From positions 868,001-932,000 of the forward strand of contig JAVFKD010000010.1 of NCBI GenBank assembly GCA_036429605.1: a stretch of DNA of 64,000 bases, written 5' to 3'. The stretch is from Cladobotryum mycophilum. Taxonomy: Eukaryota > Ascomycota > Sordariomycetes > Hypocreales > Hypocreaceae. Position 1 is the stretch's first letter; each line of letters begins with the position of its first letter. Under the pieces are notes generated by a model. That model was not told where the DNA came from, made no database searches, and saw nothing but the letters and a program-made list of their open reading frames with translations. This document shows, piece after piece, positions 45,756 to 57,953 of this stretch. A program made the translations under genes and the position numbers.

Positions 45756-48700
45756 TATCTTTTGGGATTAATCGTGCGTCGATCGCCCGCTCTTTCAAAA
45801 AAAATCCAAACGAATTGATGCAATGCAATGCAAAAAAGAATGACCCAAAAAAAGAGAAGAGAACAGAGCAAAAGAAGAAAGCAAAGAATGAAATGAAGGA
45901 ATTGAGAAAATACGAAAGGAAGGAATGGTATAACGAGAGCAAAGAAAGAATAAAGAGAGAGAGAGAGAGAGAAAGAGATAGAGAGAGAAGAAGGAAAAAT
46001 GAAGTCGAAAGAGAGTATCGAGACAATTGAAAGCCTTGTCTCTGTTGCGTTACCCAGCAGTAAAGGCGGGACACGCAGTCGGCGCGCTGCGTCGGCTTCA
46101 GAAGAGGCGTTTACCTCCAAATGTCAGGGGGTGTCCAGGTAAAGGAAAAGATGGGACGTGGATGTCGTCGTCAACATAGAATTGTACTACATGTAGACGA
46201 CCGTGGTATTAGCGGGAGGGAGGGGGAGGCGCGCGAAACATGGAAGATGGCTGTTGGGTCCGCTTTGGATTTCGTTGTTCCTCTCGTCAGTCTGTCTCGT
46301 CTGTCTCTCGTCTCTCTGCTGCTCTGGCTCGATGAAGATCCTTGACAAGGTAAAAAGTGGACTCTTTTGTTTTTTTTGCCCTCGTCTCGCTTGTCAAACC
46401 GGGGGGGTGGTCTGGTTGGATAAGAAGAGAAATGGTGGTGAGCAACCAACCCGGAACGGAATTATTAGCCAGGTCCAGAGCGTTGCTTCGTTCTCGATGG
46501 GAAAACGGGTCCGAGACACGACGACCTGCTTTTGCTTCCTTTTTGTCTGATTTGTCTCTCTCCCCTCTTGCGTTTCTTTTCTCTCAAGATGAGGGGGATC
46601 ACCGGACCGACCTTTTGCTTGTTTCTGAACTGGACGCACCAAACACTAGGAAAAAGCAATACTGCTGTCGTAATGAGGGACTGTCTGAGCAAAGCTGTTT
46701 CGTTAGTACCAGTAGCACAATACGTAGGGCGAGAGCATTAAAGGGGGGGACACGAGAGATAGGTAGAGAGAGAGAGAGAGAGAGCGAGAGCCTAGCATCC
46801 ATCAAGGTGATGCAAAACTGGGCGCCACAAGTTCTGTGCGTCAGAGCTTTTCTGTCTCTCACTCACTCTCTCACGCTCTCTATCTCTATCTCTCTCTTAT
46901 TTCCTCCTTCTTTCCCGTGCCGCCGCCAAGCAGTACATACAAGTACGTGTAATCAGATTATGATTAATTGACCGGGAATGGCAGTTGTAAATTGTATAAA
47001 ATTAATGTGATGAATGATAATATTATGATGATCAAGAAAGATAAGCATCAAGCATCTGTAATTTGATGAACCTGGAGGGATTAAAATCGCCGAAGTAAAT
47101 TAGATACAAGTACATAACATAAGGTAAGGCACATACACACACACACACTCCGTAGTAGATGCAATGCAGCAAGTGCCCATTTCCTTCATTCTTTCCATTC
47201 CATTTTCCATTTTCCATTTCCCTCTCACTGCAGCCTGGCCTTTCCTTCCTGGGACCAGAGACACGCGCTAGGGGAGGTTTAGCCCGTTTAGGGGCTACCA
47301 AACACTAAAACAACCTTGACAGGCCCCCTGTAGCCCCAATCGGCCCCAGTAGACCCAAGCCCTGGAGCCGGGACAGGGGACGAAGTGGAGAGCGGGCTCC
47401 ATCTCCCATTGATTGCAGGTGCCCATCCATGATTGATGCTGGGCAAAGTGATGTGATGCACACACTGAAGTTTCAGTGGGCATCCAGTGAATCATCAGGG
47501 GTCCACGGGTCTTTTTTCCTCCACTTCCATTTTATCCGTAATGGCATCTCCCAGGGCCCCCCTCCCTCCCCGTGCACTCACTCGTCTGTTGCAAACAAAT
47601 CAAAGCTTGTTTGTTTGTTTGTTTACTTATTTTACCGTTGCCGCCATTGGGAAATGGGATTAATGTCCATTTCGATTAATGAGCATGCATGATGATGACA
47701 CGAGAACCAAACCCCTGGCTCAATGGAGATGATGATGATGATGATGATGATGACCTGAGCATAATCTGGATTGATATGCTTGCTCTCCAATCAACGCGAC
47801 GCCCATCATTCAGATGATGATTAATACTTTCAATGTCTCATCTGTCGCGTGTTTGTTTCTGTAGCACCAATTATTACCACGCATATAGCATCGACAAAAC
47901 TTGCCCGCCAGTTCGCCCATCTCATACTACTTACTCTGCTGTACCTGTAGATCGCTATCAAACATGCAGGTGATCAGGCACCGACAATGAGATGCATATG
48001 TATGTATGTACACACTTACACTCTGCAGAAAGGGGTCCCTCCTCCCCCCATGCCCGATATCTGGGGAACCTGCTCCCAAAAGTGGAGGCCAACAAAAGGG
48101 TGAGTCTTCAAGACCCAATTTGGCTGCATCAACAATATCCATGGCTCCATCCCCCTGTCTCCCCCCGTTGTCTTAAAACCGGTGGTGACATGTCAAGAAT
48201 ACGCCATGAATCTCGGCATCATCAATCTTAAACCTACCCTATCAAGATCCTGGAAGCACAATGTATGCTGGAGGGGCATTATATCAAGATGTACGGACGG
48301 AATAGGATGAGCTTGACTTGCTATGTTTGTTATTGTTCTCACACTTCTCTTTAACAACCCTGCGCAGCTGAGGTAAACATTAAGGAGGCTTCCTGTTGGA
48401 GGAATTCCCAATATGAGAATGTTCTCAACATGCACTTCACATCATCAATTAGGAAGCGTTCGACATGGAAATTCTAAATCATCCTCTAGGGACAATGTCA
48501 AAGGGAGGTTAGGCTATAGAGTTGACTAAATGACTATTAATCCATCGTGCAATACATGACAATTCTCGCAACTCTGACCTCGTGCAGTCTTTTTTCCCCA
48601 TCGGTTTTCTGGGTGTTGAATCTATTCAGCCCTTATAGACCCTATTCAAGCCCACGTCGCGAAGCTGTCTTCATCTACTGTTTGGCCCAATGATCCATTA

Positions 48701-49506
48701 TTGCTTATACTGTAGGACCATATCCTACAAATTCGTTCCCGATATTCTTTTCCCGGCCTTTAATTCAACGAGTCTACATGTATCTTTTCGAGCATGGATA
48801 TTTTGTTGGTACTAGAGGCCCTTGAAGTGCCTCTTACTACAACTCCTAAAGTGGCATCTCTTCTTCTTTTTCACCGCCCCCATGAGCACACGAGCATCCT
48901 CTCCCACGCGGCGCTCTCTTCAGATGTTACATTTTCTTTTTTCTTTGTATATTTGCCTTACAAGCCTTCTTGTCCACAAGAAAAGCCGCTACCTTATGAC
49001 TGCTGCTCCCCACTCCGATGCCAGCTCCAGACCTGACTTGCCATGACGTGAATTGTCTTTGATTGATGACAACAATCAAGGCAGCCCTGTGGAATTCACC
49101 AGAGACAGCATATTGCTGGGTCTGCCAGTGCATTTTTTCTCAAATCACTGTAGAAAACAGTCGTGTGCCCATGTCTCGCAGTTACTGCTCTCCATTGGCG
49201 ATTGTGCAACCAACTCGCTAGCAACATGTGCTGAAGTCGAAGCTCAAGGTTTATGAAGAGATGTTGCTTGATGAACCGACGGAGCAGTCAAGCGAATTAC
49301 CATCAAGCAGAGGCAGCGACGGCCCATGTCTACTTGTATAGAAGCAGACGGGAGTTTAATTCCTACGTGCAAGGCAGAAAAGCACCATGAAATGCACCCA
49401 CCACCGCTGTTTTACAAGCATTTTATGAAGGCTCCTAAACTCATATATTATCGTTCCGTACATTCATCACATTAAACGCATACATTAAAAAAACTGCTCT
49501 GCGAAA
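45756..49506. other. 3.75 kb region without recognisable genes
   Basis: No gene is supported. Near 45.95 and 46.77 kb there are AG runs. ACTCCGTA lies at 47147, a GTTT run near 47608 and a GAT run at 47728-47751. The remainder (48-49.4 kb) is of ordinary complexity with only short frames. Confidence 0.5.
47728..47751. repeat. GAT microsatellite
   Basis: Eight GAT units lie in intergenic DNA between the ADF-H-type gene and the small surface-protein gene. Confidence 0.85.
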
Positions 49507-50463
49507 TCACCCCAATTCAGCCACTGGCTGGTGCCGACCAGATATGCCCGTCTCCATGGGATAGCTCTGGGCCGGGTACGATCCGTTCCACCCTCGCGTC
49601 ATATCTACAGGATAGTCCTTGCTTCCGGGGTCGACAATCTGGCTATGGCCTTCGGCCCTTGTCCTCCTACGTTTGACGAGGAATATAGCGCCAGCAATGG
49701 AAGCAAGTCCAACAACGCCCAGGCCAACTCCCACACCGATCCCAGCGGTAGCCCCGGTCGACAGTCCGCCTGCTGCCAAGGCATGTTCCGCTGCTGAAGT
49801 CGCTGCCGTAGCCGAGGTTGTGATTGAAGTTGTGATTGAAGCCGTGCTTAAAGCTGTAGTTGAAGTGGCTGGGAGGTACAATGCGGTCGAACTTGTGGAG
49901 ATGGACGACGTGGTCGTAGTTGGAGGCGGCGGTGCATTTGTGATGTTGAAGAAGGATGATACTATCTGGTGTGCCGACTGATTGCCCTGCATAGAAGGAC
50001 CGCCCTCAAAAAGCCAAAAGAAGAAGACATTTGAACTGCGCAGACTTAGGTCGTAGTTTTGCACCACCCAGGCAAAACCGTTGTCGGGACCATTGGTAGT
50101 CTCTTCAAGGAGCAGAAGTTTGTTAGTTTACAGATCAAAACGTTCTCCACGGCGAGGTGATGATGCATGCTCACGATAGACAATCGGCCCAATGGTCGCT
50201 GCGCCCTCGGTCAAAGACTGTTGCCACAGGGCTATCGTATAGTTTGTAAAGCTCGTCTTGTACTGAATGGTCTGAATCTCCCCAAGCCTAAAGACACCTC
50301 GCCCTTTCATCGGGGGGTTGAAAAACTCGGCACATGCCCACGGGATCCCCGAGAGGAAAAGAAGAAGAAGAAGAAAAAGAGGAGGAGGAGGAGGAGGAGG
50401 AGGAGAAGAAGAAGAAGAAGAAGAAGAAGGAAGAGGACGAGGAATAACAAAGTGAATCAACAT
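49507..50463 (-). CDS. Small Ser/Thr-rich single-pass surface protein
   Basis: Probably a Mid2/WSC-like type I membrane protein; exact family unknown. Exons 50463-50175 and 50102-49507 (intron 50103-50174, GTGAGC donor, CTAAC branch) give 294 residues. After the initial MLIHFVIPRPLP come eight Ser, eight Pro and a leucine-rich hydrophobic core (LFLLLLLFLSG) ending at a plausible signal cleavage site (ACA before EFF). The lumenal part has a beta-rich domain (GRGVFRLGEIQTIQYKTSF, NGPDNGFAWVVQNYDLS), then a Thr/Ser-rich stalk. A membrane helix follows (GIGVGVGLGVVGLASIAGAIFL, about 225-245), then a basic stop (KRRRTR) and a short cytosolic tail. The ATG at 50463 is the only one upstream of the core. 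The repeat-derived N-terminus is discussed in the findings. Confidence 0.82.
50359..50431. repeat. GAA/GGA triplet tract inside a coding exon
   Basis: Runs of GAA, then GGA, then GAA on the plus strand encode, on the minus strand, the polySer, polyPro and polyLeu segments of the signal region of the gene at 49507-50463. Confidence 0.95.
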
Positions 50464-51180
50464 TGGCACAAAGAGGCCCCCGGCCGGCGACACTGGGCAA
50501 CACTGGGATACGCGCGCCCCTGATTTGGAAAGATACTATAAATACAAAGCCTGACCCCCGGGGAGCAAGGCTTTATACTGTAGTGAGGCGTTTCTCTGCA
50601 CGTGAGGAACGAACAACTGGACCAGGCTGGTGGATATTGGGGGAGAGGGGGCGACTTGCGGTATACCCAACACATGTTACGACAGGCGCCTATATAATAT
50701 CCGAAGAGCGCCCCCCTTACGTACAGTCCATCTCAGACTGGCGGGATTCAGAGCCTACACACACCTACGCACACCTACATATGAAAAAAATTGAATGAAA
50801 AAAAAAACCGAGGTTGGCCGCACCGCCCATGACCATCGGCGAATACCATCGTCAGGAGTAAGCTGTTGGTTGAGGCTGTCTCGAAATCTGCATCACAAAC
50901 CCTGCCACGGCCGTCCAATCACCCCTCGTGGCTTAACGCTGCCACCCCCTACCCGAACAGACTACTTCTATCTGGGTTGCAAAGGCCCCATAGAACCCGC
51001 ATCGCATTTGGTTTAGTGTTCCCTGCGTCATGCTGGATTGACGACCAACATACAGTGCGAGTTTATATTGCAGCCTTCAGCTTACCAACATAAATCTGAA
51101 CAAAGGAGGTTGTGAAAAGAAGGCAGCCCAATGCACAACCGTGGATGCATAGCGAAGCATATCTCGCCTTTTTTTGAGTC

Positions 51181-51221
<41 letters not shown>

Positions 51222-51581
51222 CTTTGTTGCTGTTGAAAAAGGTTATCGCAACTGTTTATATATATGATGGATGTTATCGCGTCTAATGGCCCAAGTTGTA
51301 AGCATGATACGAGAAATGCTTCTTTGCGGGCGATTATGCGGGCGATTATACGAGCGGTCTTCACGCCTTGCGCTCAGTCATTCTCCTCGGAGCCTCACTG
51401 TGTTACGCACTGTAATCTGATTTGAACGATAAGAGAGGTGCGGATCAAGACATAATATCGTCTCACCTGAGGGAGTAATCAATGGGTGCCGCACGGCAGC
51501 CGCATAAATCTTGGGTTCCCAAGGTTCTTTGCAAACCTCCCAAAATCTTTTCTCCTTTACCAATTCCGTTCCAGTACCGCC
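50464..51581. other. Divergent intergenic region
   Basis: Shared upstream region of the surface-protein gene (minus) and the glycosyltransferase gene (plus). It contains a perfect (TG)19 run at 51183-51220. No gene is seen. Confidence 0.6.
51183..51220. repeat. TG dinucleotide run
   Basis: Nineteen perfect TG units lie about 360 bp before the glycosyltransferase start codon. Confidence 0.95.
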
Positions 51582-52925
51582 ATGCCCTCAGTATCGTGGG
51601 TAAAGTTGCCTGGCATGTTTCAACCATATCTGTCTAAGCGGGTTGTAGTGGCCTTTGGAGGAGCCGTCTTTATTATCTTTGTTCTCTTCTCTCTTCGGCT
51701 CCATGAGATGGCTCCAGGCTATCTAGGTCACCCGGGCCACATTCAAGCGTCAAGGCCAATCGGCTTGATGGGTGATATATACAACAGCACCTTCGGGGTG
51801 AGTTTTGCCCCTGTGCGATTGATGAATCCCTATACTGACGCACCTTGCTCGGGAACAGTTTGAGAAGATATTTGTTGTTGGCCTGCCCACTCGCTCAGAC
51901 CGTCGTGATGGCATGGTCTTGCAAGCAGCCCTCAGCAATCTCAACATCGAGTTCATTGACGGCGTCCTGGGGAAAGACGTACCCGATAAAGCAGTACCCC
52001 AAAAGACCAAACACAACCGTCTGAGCGACGCTTCCATCGGATCATGGCGAGCCCATATGAATGCTATCCGAGAGTACGACCACCCTTCTTATCGTCTGAC
52101 TTGTTCGCATTCTAACCATGAAACCTTTTCCGAAACAGAGTTGTTCATCGGAATTTATCATCAGCCCTGATTTTGGAGGATGATGTCGACTGGGACGTTA
52201 GGATAAGGCACCAACTCCTCGACTTTGCTCGCTCAAGCCAGGCTCTTACACAACCATTGCCCGGATCTCCCAGGTCATACGCAGACCCGACTTTTCCAGC
52301 CCCATCCTCGGACTCATCAGCATCGGTTCCCGACCTGTCGCTCAATCATCTCCCCACCACAGCCGTCCCAACGATCTCGCCATACGGAGACGACTGGGAC
52401 CTCCTCTGGGTCGGCCACTGCGGCATGCACTTCCCATTCAAGGACAACAAGATCCCCAAGGGCCGAGTCGTGCAAGAGAACGACGAAACGGTGGCACGCA
52501 AGAAATACCTCTGGGCGTTCAACACCCCCTTCACCCTCAAGGAAAAGTACCCGGAGCACACCCGCGTCGTACACCACGCCCAAGAGGGAGTCTGCTCCCT
52601 CGGCTACGCCATCAGCCAAAAGGGCGCCCAAAAGCTCCTACAGGCCGTCGGTCTCGGGGACGTCACCGACGCATTCGACATCCTCCTGAGGTTCTACTGC
52701 GAGGGCGCCAAGGGCCGGAGAAGGCACAACTGCCTGACCGTCCAGCCGGGACTCTTCCACCACCACCGGACAGCGGGCCCAAGCAGCGCAGAGAGCGATA
52801 TTGGCGATCATGGGGATGGCTTCCGGGAGAAGAGCTCGACCGACATGGTGAGGTGGAGTGTAAGGTTAAACGCAGACAGGCTGCTCGCCGGGGAAACAAA
52901 TTTCTGGGACCAATATCCCAACTAA
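51582..52925 (+). CDS. Family 25 glycosyltransferase (type II membrane)
   Basis: Likely a Golgi glycosyltransferase of the GT25/LPS-glycosyltransferase fold; donor and acceptor cannot be read from sequence. Exons 51582-51797, 51859-52073 and 52139-52925 give 405 residues. A short cytosolic N-terminus is followed by a signal anchor at about 21-38 (VVVAFGGAVFIIFVLFSL). The catalytic domain begins with FEKIFVVGLPTRSDRRDGM, then SIGSWRAHMNAIRE, then the acidic LILEDDVDWDV motif (Glu157-Asp158-Asp159) that serves as the metal-binding DxD equivalent. Further motifs are WDLLWVGHCG and GYAISQKGAQKLL. Intron 2 (52074-52138) splits the Glu codon before VVHRNLSSAL; donor GTACGA is weak but keeps the frame. 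The first in-frame ATG of the open stretch is used. Confidence 0.88.
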
Positions 52926-53185
52926 TACATCTGGAAGGGGCAAGAGGAGGAAAAAACATCAAGTCTCTGTATTAATAAATAGAAAGTCTATATCCATATA
53001 GCGTAATGAACCTAATGATCAAATTGGTGGTTATAACCATATCGTTTGTCCTTACTTATCGGACCCTGGGGCATCCAGGCAGGTTGTCGAGCTTGGTTTC
53101 TGGCTATGCATTCATTCTTAAACCAATTTGGCCGCTGACGAAAATATCAGATGATGCTGGGTTTTCAGTTGATTACAATCATCTA

Positions 53186-53274
53186 TCCGATATGGTGTAG
53201 TGGCTAACATCGCTCGCTCTCAATTTTCGTGTTGAAGAACCGAGCAGCCCGGGGTTCGATTCCCCGTATCGGAG
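53186..53274 (+). tRNA. tRNA-Glu (CTC) with a 17-nt intron
   Basis: The acceptor stem TCCGATA pairs with TATCGGA and is followed by discriminator G. The D arm is TGGTGTAGTGGCTAACA. The anticodon stem GCTCG/CGAGC encloses a loop CTCTCAC whose bases 34-36 are CTC. The T arm CGGGG-TTCGATT-CCCCG is perfect. The loop is interrupted after position 37 by 17 nt (53223-53239), the usual place for tRNA introns. Mature length is 72 nt before CCA. Confidence 0.95.
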
Positions 53275-53296
53275 ACGTGTATACACCCTCGAGTGG

Positions 53297-53306
53297 TTTT
53301 CTTTTT
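53297..53306 (+). terminator. Pol III terminator of tRNA-Glu
   Basis: TTTT-C-TTTTT starts 23 nt after the tRNA end, matching the T-run terminator used by RNA polymerase III. Confidence 0.7.
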
Positions 53307-53770
53307 GCCTATTCACGCATATGCATACGCAGTTTATTTTTGGTAAAGATTGTAATCTTAATTGAAGCTCACCACCCTTTCAACATACTCGCTCTAGCTG
53401 CGCACAAAAGGTAGTCGAGCACCAACTACGTGAACAAAACTCTGTTGGCGTTCCCCTACATGTACAAATAGATAGCTTACACGAAGCTTGATGAACAAGC
53501 CTCCATCAGCCCCATCATCTTCATTCTTCAAAATGCAATGTTTGCTTTAAACTCATTACTCGTGGAAAGCATCCGTCATCTCGCATAGCAGAAATCTCAT
53601 CCCCAGAACGTAGTCCTACTCTAAAACAATCCATCAAAGCACCGGTTGCCTCATTGCAATACTAAGATAGTATCCAACTCCCATAATCTCGTCACCTTTT
53701 CGGTCGAGTTTGGAGTTGTTTTTGGTCGCTCAAGCAGCCACATATCGTCCCTAGGATGTTGCTGGTTGCT
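53307..53770. other. Intergenic region between tRNA and PP2C gene
   Basis: 3' flank of the PP2C gene. No further gene or notable repeat is seen. Confidence 0.6.
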
Positions 53771-55600
53771 TCAGACCATCCTTTTTTCTCGCATAAAAGC
53801 CGCATTGTCGATTGGAGTCAAGTCGAGACCGTCCCCCTCTCCAATCACAGAAGGTTCTTCTTCGACCGTTCCATCTAGCAGGGTCGGGACGAATTCGCCT
53901 TCTTGCGCTGATACCGTCTCATAGCCGCGTCCGCTATTGCTGGCTGACACACCCATGGCTGGAGTTATGCCTTCGGCAATCTTCTGCCTCGTGTCCATGA
54001 CAATCTTGTCCGCCTCACTGACTCTGGAAGCCCTGTTGTCCACCTCCGCAGCAACAGCAGCTTGGCCTTTTTGACCCTGGAAATGCCCTTCTCGATCTAG
54101 GCGAACAATCATACATGACAGGTTATCGGTGCTAAATCGGTTAAGAGCATGATCGACTAGTAACTTGGACGCGGTAATTGGGTCATGGATCTCTCGAACG
54201 AGGTCAACGGCCTCCTGATCACTGCAAACATCCCACAGCTACAACATAGGTCAGCACAAATAGGCCTTGTCAAACTTTGGGGTTCCACTAACGCCGTCGC
54301 AAGCAATGATGATGAATTCATCGATTTCCGGCTGTATTACCGTCTCCGTTGTGTAAGGGTGGCCAGTCACAAGGTCCTTCATATAGGCATCGCCAAGCGC
54401 TCTTGTGACGGCCAAGACTCCGTTAACACGGTTGTTGAGGATTAATCCACCGGCATTCGCAATGCGCTTGCCTTCGTTTTCGTCACTGCCTTTGTGATCG
54501 TAAGATAGACGCAGAGCCCTGCCGCTACGGCAGAGGATAATGCGTGCATCTCCCACGTTGGCTGTATACAGAACTCGTTGCCGGTCAGCACTTCCTTTTA
54601 GCTTTGAGGTTACAGATTCGCTTGGGAGTGTCTGTATTGTTTCTACAGGACCATCTTTCCCCTTTTCTGACTGGGGAGCATTGGTGGTTTTTGCATTTTT
54701 GTTTGCAGCAGCGTGTACAGCAGCCGGTGCGATGGCCAGTGAGCCGGTCGCAGAACGATCACTCGGCACACGGTCTTCCCAGCGCAGAACAGCAATGGCG
54801 GCGGTGCAACCACTGTTCTTAAGAGGCAGCTTCTCAAGTTGGGCGTCAACCGAGGTGAAGGTCTGGTCGAATAACTCGGGAATCGGAACATTTGGATTCT
54901 TCCGTATCATATCTTCCAGGATGATGTGGAGCTTCTTCCCACACCAATCTGCAGCAAAAGTGCCGGCATGCCCATCGAAAATGGCAAAGTAGCCATTGTC
55001 GGACTCCACAATTTCCTGATGAGCGGCGGTTGCCTCGTCCTTTTCCGACTTGTGCTTACCGGCACTTCCGTCAGTTGCGGGAGCCGGGGTATCGAGAAAG
55101 TTGTACAAGAAGGCATGGGTATCCTCCATGGTCCGGCGGCACTTTTTGTTCCTATCTTCCCAAACACCGACCCGGAAGGTGGATCTCGGACCGGGAATCG
55201 ATTCGCCGGCCGAGTTGTTATGCTGACCTTGAGGCACAGCCAGGGCGGGGTCATGTTTTCCAAGCTTCTGTATAGGCGTTTGCGCACTTACGTCCGAGTT
55301 GGAGCGGGTAACCTGGGAGAAGCTGAGGGTGTTTTTAGCCGAGGCCAGAAAGCTGCTGGCTTTGCTCCCAACGCCGCTACTCCTACGCTTCTTATCCGTG
55401 GAGCCTCCATTATCGTGACGAGTTGGGGGGCTACCGTTTCCGCTGCGCTTCTCACCACTGGCGGCCTGGTCCGTAGTCTTGATCGGGGTTGGGGAGGCGG
55501 AATCTGGACTTGAATCGGGAGAGGGCGATTTTCCGTCAAGCTTGGAATCGTTCTCAGATTTTGAACCTGATGAGCTAGAGTTGGAAGCTCCGCCAAACAT
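53771..55600 (-). CDS. PTC1: PP2C-type Ser/Thr phosphatase (Ptc1-like)
   Basis: A metal-dependent protein phosphatase, in yeast a negative regulator of stress MAP kinases. Exons 55600-54293 and 54238-53771 give 591 residues, much longer than yeast Ptc1 (about 280). The first about 130 residues are Ser/Lys-rich and disordered. The catalytic domain has all core motifs: RRTMEDTHAF (Glu159/Asp160), FDGHAG (Asp209), NSGCTAAIAVL, TANVGDARIILCRSG, VLAVTRALGD, IIIACDG|LWDV and STDNLSCMIVRL. A roughly 60-residue Ala/Lys-rich insertion separates the SGCTA and ANVGDAR motifs. The C-terminal about 80 residues are a variable tail. The intron (54239-54292, GTTAGT donor, GCTGACC branch) cuts exactly between the catalytic Asp-Gly and Leu-Trp-Asp; retention would stop after 13 codons. 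Assignment to Ptc1 rather than another PP2C rests on the LWDV...DNLS region. Confidence 0.92.
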
Positions 55601-56222
55601 TCTATTCAGCAGACTTCCTCCCTGAGAGGAGAGACTGCGACGCTTGTTGCCTGCCAGTTTGTGGAGTGTGAATGAATTCTAGAGAAAAGAAGGTCGGCCG
55701 GTAGAGGTTGGGATCTGCTACGGGTCGAAGTATCACGTCAGATCGGATCAAGATGGAGGAATTACTCAAGGCCGTCGCGGTTTGTCGTGTACGGGACTGA
55801 TTGATAATGTCGACGTTGGTGGTGATTGAGGCTGTGTACCGGAATGATCGATGTCGTTGTTGAAGACAATGAGACGGCTCCAATCCGAGAGAAAATTAGG
55901 CTAAAGAGAGCTATTATAAAGCATGAGTATCTAAGTCGTCAAGCGCGAGGTCTAGAGTGTTTGGTGCATGTAGGTAGTGGCAGAGTAGATGGCAGATGAC
56001 ATCGGTGGGACGTAGTGGCAGACCGGTGGGGGAAACGGTCGAGCAAATAGGCACCTCCCGCCTCCTGCTCGCTTGCTTTCTTGCTTGCATTGGGATGCTT
56101 GCAGCGTCCATGGTGGTGACATGGTGACGGGTCAGGTGAGGCGCGCAAGTGAATGTACCAGATGCCGAATAAGGCAGTTGATAGTGTCCACACAGCAAAC
56201 GCCGCAGGAGATATGGCAGACA

Positions 56223-56241
56223 AAGGCAAGGCAAGGCAAGG
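56223..56241. repeat. AAGGC pentanucleotide run
   Basis: Nearly four AAGGC units directly precede the GCAGT array. Confidence 0.85.
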
Positions 56242-56250
56242 CAGGACAGG

Positions 56251-56283
56251 GCAGTGCAGTGCAGTGCAGTGCAGTGCAGTGCA
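56251..56283. repeat. GCAGT pentanucleotide array
   Basis: Six GCAGT units plus GCA, the same unit (rotated) as at 35903-35921. Confidence 0.9.
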
Positions 56284-57953
56284 TCACAAAACACAAGAGA
56301 CAGGTGCTCCACGACGTGGCAAAGAAGCAGGAGCCAAGAAGAGGCCATTTGCGAGGGTCATCTCCATCTCCATCTCCAACAGCACCGGTCTGTAGGCTGT
56401 GATTGAGGGGGAACGCAACACGGATAACCGGAAGGCGCATTGATGGAAGCTGATTGGGAGGCCATACGTACCTGTGGGCGGCTGTCAAACTACGACGTCA
56501 AAATGTTGAATGAGTTTGATTTTCTCAACGACGCTGGTAGGGAAACGGCTCTTGTGTTTGTTCAGAACCCAAGCCTCCAACGCGTACGGATACAGACGAG
56601 ACGAAACGAAACGAAAAACGTAACGTAATAAAAAGGTAACCTGGAGGCGAGAAGCCAACAGGGGCGACGTTGGTTGGTATGTATGTAAGTTCCAGGTTGA
56701 GAGTCCCAAAGGCTGTAGTGATGGCGCGAGGCCTGTGCCTAGAGAAACGTGCTGAGCTTGCGCTGAGCTCTTAGCGCCAATTCAATTGCATTCGTTCCAG
56801 GCTGTGACAGTGACAATGACGAATTCAGGGACGGACGGTGAGGGGAGGGGGGACGCTGCACTGGGGACACGGCTGAACATAGGTACCAACCCAGGTGGGT
56901 TTCCAGCTGCCCTGTGGCCTTGGCTGGGCTGCTGTTAGGTACTACCTGGTAGGTGGGGGGCATCTCACGTCACTCAAGTAACCCAATCACCCACCAAGAC
57001 TACGACCTAATACTTGTATTCATAGGAAGATCCATTATCATGACTGCCCGGCATTCATGCATCCATCCAGAGCTCCAGCTTCTGTGTTTCAGTGGACAAG
57101 CCTTTTAGAGACATGCGCTAGTCTCCGAGTTGTCAGTGGGGTCGCCCAGGAGTGTAGCATCGGGTTGAATCAGGTAAGGTAATTACGAGCAAGTATGCCA
57201 TCAAGTCTCATGATCACTGGGCATTATCGGGATAGGACAACTAACCCCTGAGACCTTGACGGTGCAAGTGAGCGATAATTTATCTGACACAAAACAAAAA
57301 TCACTGCAGACAATTCAACGGCTAACCCAAGATCAGACAGCCAGCCTATAGTCCAGTAGTTTGTTTCTAGCACCAACCTTCTAGGCCCCAAGATGAGATA
57401 TGGACCTTGAACTGCTATTATTAGACAACCCTAAACATTCTGCTCCTGTCCTTGGTAGTGATCTGGTAATGATGACCAAGCTTAACATTACCTTGAAGCT
57501 ATTTTGGTGCACAAATATCATATCCATAGATTCAATACCAGCCATGGCCTATAGGTCAAATACGCTCAAGCGGCCTAAACTCCTTTCTGATAACATTGTA
57601 GTATAGCTTCTTCTCTCAACGTCGAAGAATGTATGAAAAAAAAAACCTCCATCAGATTAGAGTACCCTTTAACACCTCTGCGCCAAATATGAATCATGAC
57701 ACGCAGCAATGACGAGTCCATGTCTAGAAAACAAACACCATCAACACCGTCACTCTGCCAATCTTGACCAACTAGGGCCACGCGCTCGCTCACTGCTTTT
57801 GCGCCAGTCTATATTCCATCTCATCGGCGTGTGTGTTTCCGATGGTCGGACTAAATGATAGCCTAAGATACCACAAAATGGGGTTTGGGCTGAAGTTGGA
57901 CCAGGAACCGATCCTATGCCTGCCCACTTGTGTTGTAGACGGTCCATAAACAT

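Larger units (their letters stand above)
55601..57953. other. Intergenic region upstream of the PP2C gene
   Basis: No gene is supported. It contains AAGGC and GCAGT pentamer arrays at 56223-56283, a TGACAG-type repeat near 56804-56820, and the 3' flank of DID4. Minus-strand frames here are low-complexity. Confidence 0.55.

Noticed and set aside
54926..55513. 195-codon frame antisense to the PP2C gene
   Set aside because: Shadow of the phosphatase exon.
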